Part shown: piece after piece, positions 29,017 through 38,120 of the stretch
How the letters are laid out: every line of letters begins with the position of its first letter
Position numbering within the stretch: the first letter of the stretch is position 1
From: Corallococcus silvisoli
GTDB lineage: Bacteria > Myxococcota > Myxococcia > Myxococcales > Myxococcaceae
Direction: 5' to 3'
Assembly: GCF_009909145.1 (NCBI RefSeq)
Contig: NZ_JAAAPJ010000019.1
Coordinates: forward strand, 1 to 64,000
DNA length: 64,000 nt
Position numbers and translations under genes: made by a program
Notes under the pieces: generated by a model
The model's database searches: none
What the model was told of the DNA's origin: nothing
What the model saw: only the letters and a program-made list of their open reading frames with translations

Positions 29017-29742
29017 CTACCCCGGGTCGCGCATCAGTTCCAGCATCTCGCGCACCGCGCGCTCGAAGCCCACCAGCACGGCCCGCGCCACGATGGCGTG
29101 ACCGATGTTGAGCTCGTCGATCTCCTGGATGCGCGCGATGGCCTGCACGTTGTCGTAGTTGAGCCCGTGGCCGGCCGCCACGCCCATGCCCAGCTTCGCG
29201 CTCGCCTTGGCCGCGTCCACGATGCGCGCCAGCTCCCGCGCGCGCTCCTTCTCGTTGCGCGCCTCGCAGTAGCGGCCCGTGTGCAGCTCCACCCGGTCCG
29301 CGTTCACCTTGTGGGACGCGCGCACCTGATCCAGGTCTGGGTCGATGAACAGCGAGACGGCGATCTCCCCGTCCTTGAGGTTCTTGATGATCTTCGCGAT
29401 GGACTCGCGCTGGCCCGCCACCTCCAGGCCGCCCTCGGTGGTGAGCTCCTCGCGGCGCTCCGGGACCAGCGTCACCACGTCCGGCTTGTATTCGTAGGCG
29501 ATCTTCACCATCTCCGCGGTGGCGGCCATCTCCAGGTTGAGGAGCGTCTGCACCGTGTCGCGGAGGATGCGCAGGTCCCGGTCCTGGATGTGGCGCCGGT
29601 CCTCGCGCAGGTGGATGGTGATCTGCCGGGCGCCGGCCAGCTCCGCCATCGCCGCGGCCGTCACCGGATCCGGATACACGGTGCGCCGCGCCTGCCGCAG
29701 CGTCGCCACGTGATCCACGTTGACACCCAGTCGCTGTCCCAT
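29017..29742 (-). CDS. pdxJ: Pyridoxine 5'-phosphate synthase
   Basis: The 241-residue TIM-barrel enzyme condenses 1-deoxyxylulose 5-phosphate with 3-amino-2-oxopropyl phosphate in vitamin B6 synthesis. Diagnostic segments are GVNVDHVATLRQAR at the start, ITIHLREDRRHI, VTLVPERREELTTEGG, VELHTGRYCEA, AGHGLNYDNV and ELNIGHAIVARA. Length matches the family. The ATG at 29742 has GGAGCGGG upstream. It lies about 100 bp after glmM and 6 bp before acpS. Confidence 0.97.
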   Translation of the reverse strand: MGQRLGVNVDHVATLRQARRTVYPDPVTAAAMAELAGARQITIHLREDRRHIQDRDLRILRDTVQTLLNLEMAATAEMVKIAYEYKPDVVTLVPERREELTTEGGLEVAGQRESIAKIIKNLKDGEIAVSLFIDPDLDQVRASHKVNADRVELHTGRYCEARNEKERARELARIVDAAKASAKLGMGVAAGHGLNYDNVQAIARIQEIDELNIGHAIVARAVLVGFERAVREMLELMRDPG

Positions 29743-29842
29743 CGTCCCGCTCCTTGCGCTGGCGCGGTGCGGGATTGTCCGGGGCCCGGGCCCGCGCCGG
29801 CCCCTCTATTCGTGGCCGGCGTCCGGAAGTCAACCGCTGTCG

Positions 29843-31237
29843 CTACCCGTTGAGCGCCTTGGAGAGCGCCTCGACGATCTCCCGGGCGTACGCCTCGTTG
29901 CGCGTCGCGTCCTCGCCCTCAATCAGGACGCGGGCCTTGGGCTCGGTCCCGGAGAAGCGCACCAGCACCCGGCCGGCGTTGCCCAGCTTCTGCTCCACGT
30001 TCTTGATGGCCTTCATCACCGTGGGCAGCTCGCCCAGCTCGCGCTTGTGCTTCACCACGACGTTGAGCAGCGTCTGGGGCACCGGCTGGAAGATGGAGGC
30101 CAGCTCGCTCAGGGGCTTCTGCTGGCGGCACATCACGGCCAGCAGCTGGAGCGCCGCGAGCGTCCCATCGCCGGTGGTGGTGTGGTTCAGGAAGATGAGG
30201 TGGCCGCTCTGCTCGCCGCCCAGGCTGTAGCCATTGCGGCGCATCTCGTCCACGACGTGCCGGTCGCCCACGCGCGTGCGGGCCACCTTCACGCCCCACT
30301 GCGACACCGCGCGCTCCAGGCCGATGTTGCTCATCACCGTGGCGACGAGCGTCTTCTTCTTCAGCTCCTTGCGCGCGACCAGCTCACCCGTGCAGATGGC
30401 CATGATGGCATCGCCGTCCACGACGCTGCCCTTCTCGTCCACGACGATGAGGCGGTCCGCGTCGCCGTCCAGCGCGATGCCCAGGTGGGCGCCGTGCTTC
30501 ACCACCGCCTTGGCCAGGCCCTCCGGGTGGAGCGCGCCGCACTTGTGGTTGATGTTCTTGCCGTCCGGGGACACGCCCAGCGCGATGACCTTCGCGCCCA
30601 GCTCCTCCAGCACCGACGGCGCCGTGCGGTACGCCGCGCCGTTGGCGCAGTCCACCACGATGGTCATCCCCTCCAGCGTCAGCTCGCGGGGGAAGGTGGC
30701 CTTCAGGTAGACGATGTAGCGGCCCCGCGCGTCCTCCAGGCGGATGGCGCGGCCAATCTTGGTGGCCGTGGGGCGGATGTTGTCGATCTCACCGCTGGAG
30801 ACCAGCTCCTCGATCTTGGCCTCCGTCTCATCCGGCAGCTTGAAGCCGTCGCGCCAGAAGAACTTGATGCCGTTGTCCTGGTACGGGTTGTGGGACGCCG
30901 AAATCACGGCGCCCGCGTCCGCGCGCATGGACGTGGTGAGGTTGGAGATGCCGGGCGTGGGCAGCGGGCCCACCTGCTCCACGTCGACGCCCATGGAGAT
31001 GAGGCCGGCGGACAGGGCCTGCTCCAGCATGTAGCCGGACAGCCGCGTGTCCTTGCCCACAATGACGCGGTGGCGGTGCGGGCCGTTGCGGATGAGGTAC
31101 GCGAGCGCCCGTCCGAGCTTCATCGCGACCTCGGCCGTCATCGGATAGACGTTGGCGACGCCGCGGACGCCGTCCGTGCCGAACAGCCGCTCCGTCTTCG
31201 GTGCTTCCTTGGGGGGCATGTCCATCCTGTACGCCAT
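29843..31237 (-). CDS. glmM: Phosphoglucosamine mutase
   Basis: The 464-residue enzyme makes glucosamine-1-phosphate for peptidoglycan and LPS precursors. The phosphoserine loop is AGAVISASHNPYQDNG; the metal loop DGDADR, sugar-binding GGEQSGH and phosphate-binding RFSGTEPKARV follow. The N-terminal LFGTDGVRGVAN is typical. The ATG at 31237 has GGTGGAG eight bases upstream; the longer frame upstream lacks family character. It follows folP by 165 bp on the same strand, matching the ftsH-folP-glmM order known from many proteobacteria. Confidence 0.97.
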   Translation of the reverse strand: MAYRMDMPPKEAPKTERLFGTDGVRGVANVYPMTAEVAMKLGRALAYLIRNGPHRHRVIVGKDTRLSGYMLEQALSAGLISMGVDVEQVGPLPTPGISNLTTSMRADAGAVISASHNPYQDNGIKFFWRDGFKLPDETEAKIEELVSSGEIDNIRPTATKIGRAIRLEDARGRYIVYLKATFPRELTLEGMTIVVDCANGAAYRTAPSVLEELGAKVIALGVSPDGKNINHKCGALHPEGLAKAVVKHGAHLGIALDGDADRLIVVDEKGSVVDGDAIMAICTGELVARKELKKKTLVATVMSNIGLERAVSQWGVKVARTRVGDRHVVDEMRRNGYSLGGEQSGHLIFLNHTTTGDGTLAALQLLAVMCRQQKPLSELASIFQPVPQTLLNVVVKHKRELGELPTVMKAIKNVEQKLGNAGRVLVRFSGTEPKARVLIEGEDATRNEAYAREIVEALSKALNG

Positions 31238-31402
31238 GTGTGCCGCTCCACCTTTCCCATTGCCGGAAGGGCTCCGGCCACTCACGTCCGGGGGCTTATA
31301 CCCCGTCCGGCACGTGGGCCCGAAGCTAGGGATGCGGTGCCCCCCAGGCAAGCACCCGTGCGGGCGCGCCTGGAGCCTCCCGGACATCCGAGCTTGCGCG
31401 CG

Positions 31403-32626
31403 TCAGCCGCCGTACAGGTCCCCGCCACCCCGGGCCCAACGGATGGCCTCCGCCACCGCCAGCGCGTCGCGCGCCTCCGCCACGTCGTGCACCCGGACGA
31501 CGTCCGCGCCCCCCATCACCGCCATCGCCGCCACGGACCCCAGCGTGGCCGCCAGCCGTTCGGTGGGGCCCTTGCCCCCCGTCAGCGTCCCCAGGAACGA
31601 CTTGCGGCTGGTGCCCACGAGCAGCGCCTGTCCCAGCCCGCGCAGCTCCTCCAGACGCCGCAGCAGGAAGAGGTTGTGCTCCAGCGTCTTGCCAAACCCG
31701 ATGCCCGGGTCCAGGAGGATGCGCTCGCGCGGGATGCCCGCCTCGGTGGCCTGGAACATCCCCTCCTCCAGGTAGTCCATCACCTCGCCCACCACGTCCT
31801 CGTAGTGGGGCATCTGCTGCATCGTCCGGGGCATCCCCTGGGTGTGCATCAGGCAACAGGCGGCGCCCGCGGCGGCCACCACCCCGGCCAGCGCCGGGTC
31901 GAAGTGGAAGCCGGTGACGTCGTTGATGAGGTGCGCTCCGGCCTTCAGCGCCGCCTGGGCCACCGGGGCCTTCATCGTGTCCACGGAGATGGGCACGGTG
32001 GAGCGGGCCCGCAGCCCCTCCACCACCTGGAGGACGCGCGCGGTCTCCTCCTCCACGGACACCGGGAGGGAGCCCGGCCGGGTGGACTCGCCCCCCACGT
32101 CGAGGATGTCCGCGCCGGCGTCCACCAGCTTGAGCCCGTGCTCCACCGCGCGGGCCGCGTCCAGGAACTGCCCCCCGTCGGAGAAGCTGTCGGGCGTCAC
32201 GTTCACCACGCCCATGAGGTACGTGCGCGTGCCCCACTCGAAGCGACGGCCGCTCAGCGTCAGCGCCGGCAGGGGCGCGGGCGAGAGCACCTCCTCCAGG
32301 GCGCGCGCCAGGCCGTCCGTCCGAGGGGACTTGCGGGCCAGCGAGATGAGCCGGTCGAACTGCTGGCGGCTGCCGGACAGGAGCACCTCGCCGGGATGGT
32401 CGCGGTGGAGCCCCGCGGTCCAGGTGGGCAGCTTCTCCCGCTCCTTGGAGCCATGCGGCGGCACCAGCTCCTCCTCATAGGAGGGCCGGCCCCCGGTGAC
32501 GAGCACGTGCGCATGGCCCAGCTCGCGCGTCAGGTGCTCGCGGTTGCGGGGAGACAGGTTCAGGCGGCGGAGGACGAGGGACAGGTCGTCGGGACGATCA
32601 CGGGCGATGAGGCGGGCGCGCAGCAC
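31403..32626 (-). CDS. folP: Dihydropteroate synthase with N-terminal extension
   Basis: The C-terminal ~270 residues are a complete dihydropteroate synthase for folate synthesis: MGVVNVTPDSFSDGG, DVGGESTRPGS, ISVDTMKA, INDVTGF, DPGIGFGKT and LVGTSRKSFLG. The first ~130 residues are an extra domain (RDRPDDLSLVLRRLNLS and similar), rich in Leu and Arg, not found in E. coli FolP. Similar extensions occur in other delta-proteobacterial FolP proteins as far as I recall; their role is unknown. The gene starts with GTG at 32626 and lies downstream of ftsH, after a terminator. Confidence 0.93.
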   Translation of the reverse strand: MLRARLIARDRPDDLSLVLRRLNLSPRNREHLTRELGHAHVLVTGGRPSYEEELVPPHGSKEREKLPTWTAGLHRDHPGEVLLSGSRQQFDRLISLARKSPRTDGLARALEEVLSPAPLPALTLSGRRFEWGTRTYLMGVVNVTPDSFSDGGQFLDAARAVEHGLKLVDAGADILDVGGESTRPGSLPVSVEEETARVLQVVEGLRARSTVPISVDTMKAPVAQAALKAGAHLINDVTGFHFDPALAGVVAAAGAACCLMHTQGMPRTMQQMPHYEDVVGEVMDYLEEGMFQATEAGIPRERILLDPGIGFGKTLEHNLFLLRRLEELRGLGQALLVGTSRKSFLGTLTGGKGPTERLAATLGSVAAMAVMGGADVVRVHDVAEARDALAVAEAIRWARGGGDLYGG

Positions 32627-32742
32627 GGTCAGGACCCCTTCAGAGCGTGAGGGCGGCGAGCGGTCAGTGTCGCCGCTTCTCCGGGTCCAGGGAAGATGGC
32701 TTGCGCACCGGCGGGCGACGCCAGCGGCGCCGGCCCCCCATG

Positions 32743-32777
32743 AAAAAGGCCCTCCCCGCTTGAGCGGAAAGGGCCTT
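32743..32777 (-). terminator. Terminator after ftsH (second copy)
   Basis: AAGGCCCT pairs with AGGGCCTT and the arm extends inward through a GC-rich section (CCGC/GCGG). On the minus strand the stem is followed directly by TTTTTC. It lies 29 bp past the ftsH stop and points the same way, probably reducing readthrough into folP. Confidence 0.8.
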
Positions 32778-32805
32778 CGTCACTTCAGGGAGAACCGGAG
32801 GGCGC

Positions 32806-34722
<1,917 letters not shown>

Positions 34723-34829
34723 GTTTCAGCTGCCCTTTCGGTACTCGGCGGGATGAGGGCCGTGCCAGGAGAATCCCCGGCGAGGTTCGTCATGTGCCCG
34801 GCGCCCGCCCGTATGCAGGCCAGCGACGG

Positions 34830-34859
34830 ACCGTATCAGCAACAGTAAAAAGCCCTCAA
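34830..34859 (-). promoter_or_regulatory. Possible promoter of ftsH (second copy)
   Basis: On the minus strand TTGAGG (34854-34859), an 18-bp spacer and TACGGT (34830-34835) preceded by TG (extended -10) lie in the AT-richer part of the tilS-ftsH gap. It would give a leader of about 100 nt. The match is moderate. Confidence 0.35.
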
Positions 34860-34903
34860 CTATTTAGGGGTCCGCGACCATCCCCCGTTTTGAAGCATCG
34901 ACT

Positions 34904-36277
34904 CTATAACGGAGGGGTCTTCGGTTCGCTTGCGGCCAGAGGGACGGCCCACAGCGTCTGTCGGGAAGCCACCGCGTCTGGACGTGACTCCAGCCCCGGT
35001 CCGGCGAAGCGCGGCGGAACGCCCGGAAGCCACAGCGGCTCCCCGCGCGCATCCACCACCACCGGTTGCCCCTCCCGTGCCTCCGTGGGGACGCGGGCGT
35101 CCACCAGCACGTCCTGCACCTTGCGGTGCCCCGAGCGCGTCCGGATGCGGTCCCCCGGCTTCCGGGAGCGCACCGTGAGCGGCCAGGCCGTTTCCCCATC
35201 CAATCCCAGGGCCAACACACCCGGGGGCGCGGAACCTTCCGCCACCTGGAAGCGCCAGGCGCCGAAGGTCCCCTCCGCGCCCGGCCCGGAGAGCTCCAGC
35301 GCCTCAGGAGCCGCTCGCGCCCCGGGCGGCACGCAGCGCACCCGCCCACCGGTGGCCCTGAGCAGGAAGCCGCCGCTCAGCGTCGCGACACCCCCTCCGC
35401 GCACCGCCTCACCACAGCGCTCCAGCGTGGCGTGGTCCACCCGCACGCCCGCTCCTCCCAGCAGCCGGGCGAGCACGCGGCGAAGCAGCGGCGGCTCCAG
35501 GGCGCGCAGCCCCACGGCGTCCAGCCCGCCCCCTGGCAGCGCCAGCCGCTCCCAGGACGCGTCCGCCCAGCTGGCGAGGAGCGCCTCGTCCTCGGCGGCG
35601 AGGCGCGCGAAGGTGGCCAGGTGCGCCACGGTGCTGAAGCCCGCGGCCCGGTGGAGCGCGGGCAGCACGTCCTGGCGCACGCGGGTGCGGAAGAAGGACG
35701 GGTCCGCGTTCATTGGATCGCTCACGAACCCGACCCCCTCGGTGGCCAGGAAGGCGAGCACGTCCGCGCGCGAGCACGTCAGCAGCGGCCGGAGGAGCGT
35801 GGGCGCGCGAGCGTGGACGCCCCGGGCGCCCCGGAGGGCTGTCCCTCGGGCCAGGCGCATCAGCAGCGTCTCCGCCTGGTCCTCGAGCGTGTGGCCGGTC
35901 GCCACCGCGTCCAGCCCGCGCTCCAGGCGCAGGACCTCCAGGGTCGCGTAGCGTGCCTCGCGGGCGCGGGCCTCCACGCCCGCCCCGGGCGACAGCGCGA
36001 GCCTGCGGACATGGCAGCGCAGGCCCAGGCGTGCGGCCAGTCCGGTGACGCACGCCACCTCGTCCGCGGCCTCCTCCCGGAGGCCATGGTGCACCGTCGC
36101 CACCTCCACGCGCATCTTCAGGGTGTCGCGGACGCGGGCGGTGCCCACGAGGAGCGCGGTGGAGTCCGCGCCTCCGGAGACGGCCAGCAGCACCGAGCGC
36201 GAGGCGAGGCCGTGCTCCGCATAGGAGCGGGCGAGCGCGGCGGGCAGCGGGGGAAGTTCAGGGGACGCGCGGGGCAT
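34904..36277 (-). CDS. tilS: tRNA(Ile)-lysidine synthase
   Basis: The 457-residue enzyme attaches lysine to C34 of tRNA-Ile2, changing CAU decoding to AUA. The N-terminal PP-loop SGGADSTAL binds ATP; conserved TVHHGLREEA, ATGHTLEDQAETLLMRLARG and the LRPLL segment follow. The C-terminal TilS domain includes KPGDRIRTRSGHRKVQDVLV. Length is typical of the long (E. coli-type) form. Start ATG at 36277. It is the first gene of the minus-strand housekeeping block, 181 bp before ftsH. Confidence 0.95.
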   Translation of the reverse strand: MPRASPELPPLPAALARSYAEHGLASRSVLLAVSGGADSTALLVGTARVRDTLKMRVEVATVHHGLREEAADEVACVTGLAARLGLRCHVRRLALSPGAGVEARAREARYATLEVLRLERGLDAVATGHTLEDQAETLLMRLARGTALRGARGVHARAPTLLRPLLTCSRADVLAFLATEGVGFVSDPMNADPSFFRTRVRQDVLPALHRAAGFSTVAHLATFARLAAEDEALLASWADASWERLALPGGGLDAVGLRALEPPLLRRVLARLLGGAGVRVDHATLERCGEAVRGGGVATLSGGFLLRATGGRVRCVPPGARAAPEALELSGPGAEGTFGAWRFQVAEGSAPPGVLALGLDGETAWPLTVRSRKPGDRIRTRSGHRKVQDVLVDARVPTEAREGQPVVVDARGEPLWLPGVPPRFAGPGLESRPDAVASRQTLWAVPLAASEPKTPPL

Positions 36278-36434
36278 GGCGACTGCGGTGGAATGGAGGA
36301 GCGGGAGGCCGGGTTACAGAGTCGCGGTGGCAGGAAGGCGTGGGGATGGATTCCATGATCCCCACAACGGATGGACGCGGGGCGGAAATAGAACGGCGCC
36401 TCACGGTTGTTGGCTGGACGTTCTGGACTTCATG

Positions 36435-36562
36435 ACGTTGGGCCTAGGGGTCCCCCCCCTCCCCCTCTGGGCCCACGGGGCCGCTTGGAGATTCGCTCCT
36501 GGCGGTCCCTCTTTCCGAAACGCCCCGGCTTCCCTCGTGGAGGCCGGGGCGTTTGCTTTTTT
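36435..36562 (+). ncRNA. Candidate small RNA with C-run loop (possibly Pxr)
   Basis: No protein frame fits this stretch of the 469-bp gap between tilS and the ribbon-helix-helix genes. Three hairpins follow one another on the plus strand. SL1 (36440-36474) pairs GGGCC with GGCCC and extends inward; its loop holds a run of eight C (36452-36459). SL2 (36477-36509) pairs GGGGCCGC with GCGGTCCC, then GGAG with CTCC around ATTCG. SL3 (36518-36554) is a strong terminator. No gene upstream on this strand would need that terminator. M. xanthus Pxr, a developmental sRNA, is described as three stem-loops with a cytosine run in the first loop; the match in layout is suggestive, but I could not compare sequences. 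The 5' end is uncertain. Confidence 0.5.
36518..36562 (+). terminator. Strong Rho-independent terminator
   Basis: AAACGCCCCGGC (36518-36529) pairs with GCCGGGGCGTTT (36543-36554) and the stem continues inward for about four more pairs. It is followed by GC and six Ts (36557-36562). It faces the plus strand although the upstream gene, tilS, is on the minus strand. Confidence 0.88.
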
Positions 36563-36746
36563 CGCGCGCCACGCTCTTTTTCACCGGCACACCGCACGTC
36601 CGCGCCATGCAATGTCGGAAGCGGAGCGTTCAGCCCGCGTGCGCACGAACGAGTGCTCCGAAACCGTTGACCCTTCAGGGAGTCTGTCGGATAACCGCTC
36701 CGGTGTGTTCAGGTCGTCACCTCGAATCCGCCCCGGAGACCCAGGT

Positions 36747-36956
36747 ATGGCAGGCACCGACAAGCGCAAGCAGTCGCTGTACTTCCCCGAGGAGATGCTG
36801 AAGGAGATCCAGGAGGAGGCGAACCGGCAGGACCGTTCGCTCTCGTGGGTGGTGCAGCAGGCCTGGAAGATCGCTCGCGACCGCATCAAGTCGTTCCCCG
36901 CGGTGAACGACGTCACTGGCGATGAGCGCCAGGACCCGCGCGAAGAAAGGCCGTAG
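36747..36956 (+). CDS. Ribbon-helix-helix protein (TIGR04563-like), copy 1
   Basis: A 69-residue protein with the ribbon-helix-helix fold: the strand KRKQSLYFPEEML, helix A KEIQEEANRQDRS and helix B WVVQQAWKIARDRI. It resembles a small myxobacterial family I know as TIGR04563. Such dimers bind DNA through the beta strands (here K-Q-S-L-Y). It ends in a charged tail. The ATG at 36747 has GGAG about eight bases upstream. A second, closely related copy begins 7 bp after its stop. Target genes are unknown. Confidence 0.85.
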   Translation: MAGTDKRKQSLYFPEEMLKEIQEEANRQDRSLSWVVQQAWKIARDRIKSFPAVNDVTGDERQDPREERP

Positions 36957-36963
36957 TCAGGCA

Positions 36964-37245
36964 ATGGCCACCACGGATCATCGCAAGCAGTCACTCTATT
37001 TTCCCGAGGACATGCTGGAAGAGATCCAGCGCGAGGCGACGCGGCAGGACCGTTCCCTGTCGTGGATCGTCCAGCAGGCGTGGAAGGTCGCCCGCACCGA
37101 CATCCGTCGGATGCCCTCGGTCAACGACGTGTTGGGCCCCCTGCCGCCACGGCCGGCGGCCCCCGTGGCGTCTGCCGCCGCTGCCGCTCCCGCGGCGGTG
37201 GTGGCCAGCGCCCCGGCCTCCTCGGACGAGCCCTCCAAGACGTAA
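36964..37245 (+). CDS. Ribbon-helix-helix protein (TIGR04563-like), copy 2
   Basis: A 93-residue paralogue of the preceding gene. The first ~55 residues (HRKQSLYFPEDMLEEIQREA, then LSWIVQQAWKVAR) are very close to copy 1; the last ~38 residues form an Ala/Pro-rich tail instead of the charged tail of copy 1. The ATG at 36964 follows the copy 1 stop by 7 bp, so the two are co-expressed and could form heterodimers. This is a tandem duplication that has diverged at the C-terminus. Confidence 0.85.
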   Translation: MATTDHRKQSLYFPEDMLEEIQREATRQDRSLSWIVQQAWKVARTDIRRMPSVNDVLGPLPPRPAAPVASAAAAAPAAVVASAPASSDEPSKT

Positions 37246-37289
37246 GGGCCCTTCCGCCCCCGGCCCCGGAAGTCCGCACCCGCGTGGAG

Positions 37290-38120
37290 TCAGCGCGGCG
37301 CGGGCCGGGAGGGCCGGGCACAGTTGTCGAAGATGACGCGCGGGGCTTCCTTCAGCGCCTGGACCGGGCTGGGGTAGGTGCTCTTCATGTACGCCGCCGT
37401 GATGTTCGCGTCGGTGCCGCCCAGCTTTCGCGCCTGCACCGGGTTCCTGTCGGGGTCCTGTCCCGCGTTGCCCAGGATGCCACCGTAGCCGTCGCCCCCC
37501 TTCAGCAAGAACGTGGACATCGCCACGCGGTAGCGGATGGACGCGTCGTCACGCGCGGGCAGGGACACGGCGCGGCCCTTCACGCGCAGCTCCTTCACGC
37601 GCTGACCCGCGGGCCGCGCGCAGTCCACCCGCAGCGTGGTGCCGTCGGACACGTGGAGGAAGGCGCCGGACGGCGACACGATGGCCTGCCCTTCCACGGC
37701 CAGCGTCTCCACGGCGTGTTCGAACAGGGCCACGAGCTGCTTCTCCGTGAGGTCCACGGTCACGACGAGGTTCTCGAAGAGGATGACCTCGTGGAGGACG
37801 CCGTCGGTGAGCGCCCCCGGGCGCAGCGACGTGCGGGTGACGCACAGGCCCTCGTCGCGCAGCGAGCCGCCGTTGATGATGCCCAGCTCGGTGGGCTTCG
37901 CGGCGCCGTCCTCGGCGTGGAGGAAGGCGTCCGCGGCCAGCTGTCCCAGCGCGTTGTTGTCGTGGCGGGTGAACGCCTTGTCCAGGAGGACCTCCTCGCC
38001 CAGGTAGCCGACGACGGCGTCGGGGTCGTCCACCAGGGGGGCGCAGGAATCGTTGTAGGCGAGGCACCCGGGCAACAGCGTGAGCCCGGCGAGCGCGGCG
38101 GCGAGGAAGCGGCGGTCCAT
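37290..38120 (-). CDS. Lipoprotein with stand-alone 5'-nucleotidase C-terminal domain
   Basis: This 276-residue protein has a lipoprotein signal (LTLLPGC) and then only the C-terminal domain of the 5'-nucleotidase/UshA family. Recognisable parts are DNNALGQLAADAFL, the substrate-binding IINGGSLRDEG and a terminal FLLKGGDGYGG. The N-terminal metallophosphatase domain that normally does the chemistry is absent, so it may bind a nucleoside or nucleotide or work with a separate phosphatase. The ATG at 38120 overlaps the stop of the TonB-dependent receptor by one base (TGATG), so the two genes are translationally coupled. A role as surface partner of the receptor is a reasonable inference. Confidence 0.8.
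   Translation of the reverse strand: MDRRFLAAALAGLTLLPGCLAYNDSCAPLVDDPDAVVGYLGEEVLLDKAFTRHDNNALGQLAADAFLHAEDGAAKPTELGIINGGSLRDEGLCVTRTSLRPGALTDGVLHEVILFENLVVTVDLTEKQLVALFEHAVETLAVEGQAIVSPSGAFLHVSDGTTLRVDCARPAGQRVKELRVKGRAVSLPARDDASIRYRVAMSTFLLKGGDGYGGILGNAGQDPDRNPVQARKLGGTDANITAAYMKSTYPSPVQALKEAPRVIFDNCARPSRPAPR

Noticed and set aside
29720..32650. A 976-codon open frame on the plus strand opposite glmM, folP and others
   Set aside because: It is a shadow of GC-rich genes on the other strand; composition is rich in His, Arg, Leu and Ala, with no start signal or family similarity, while the minus-strand genes are well known.
36518..36562. Terminator of tilS
   Set aside because: tilS starts at 36277 and runs away from this site on the other strand; the T-tract follows the stem on the plus strand only.
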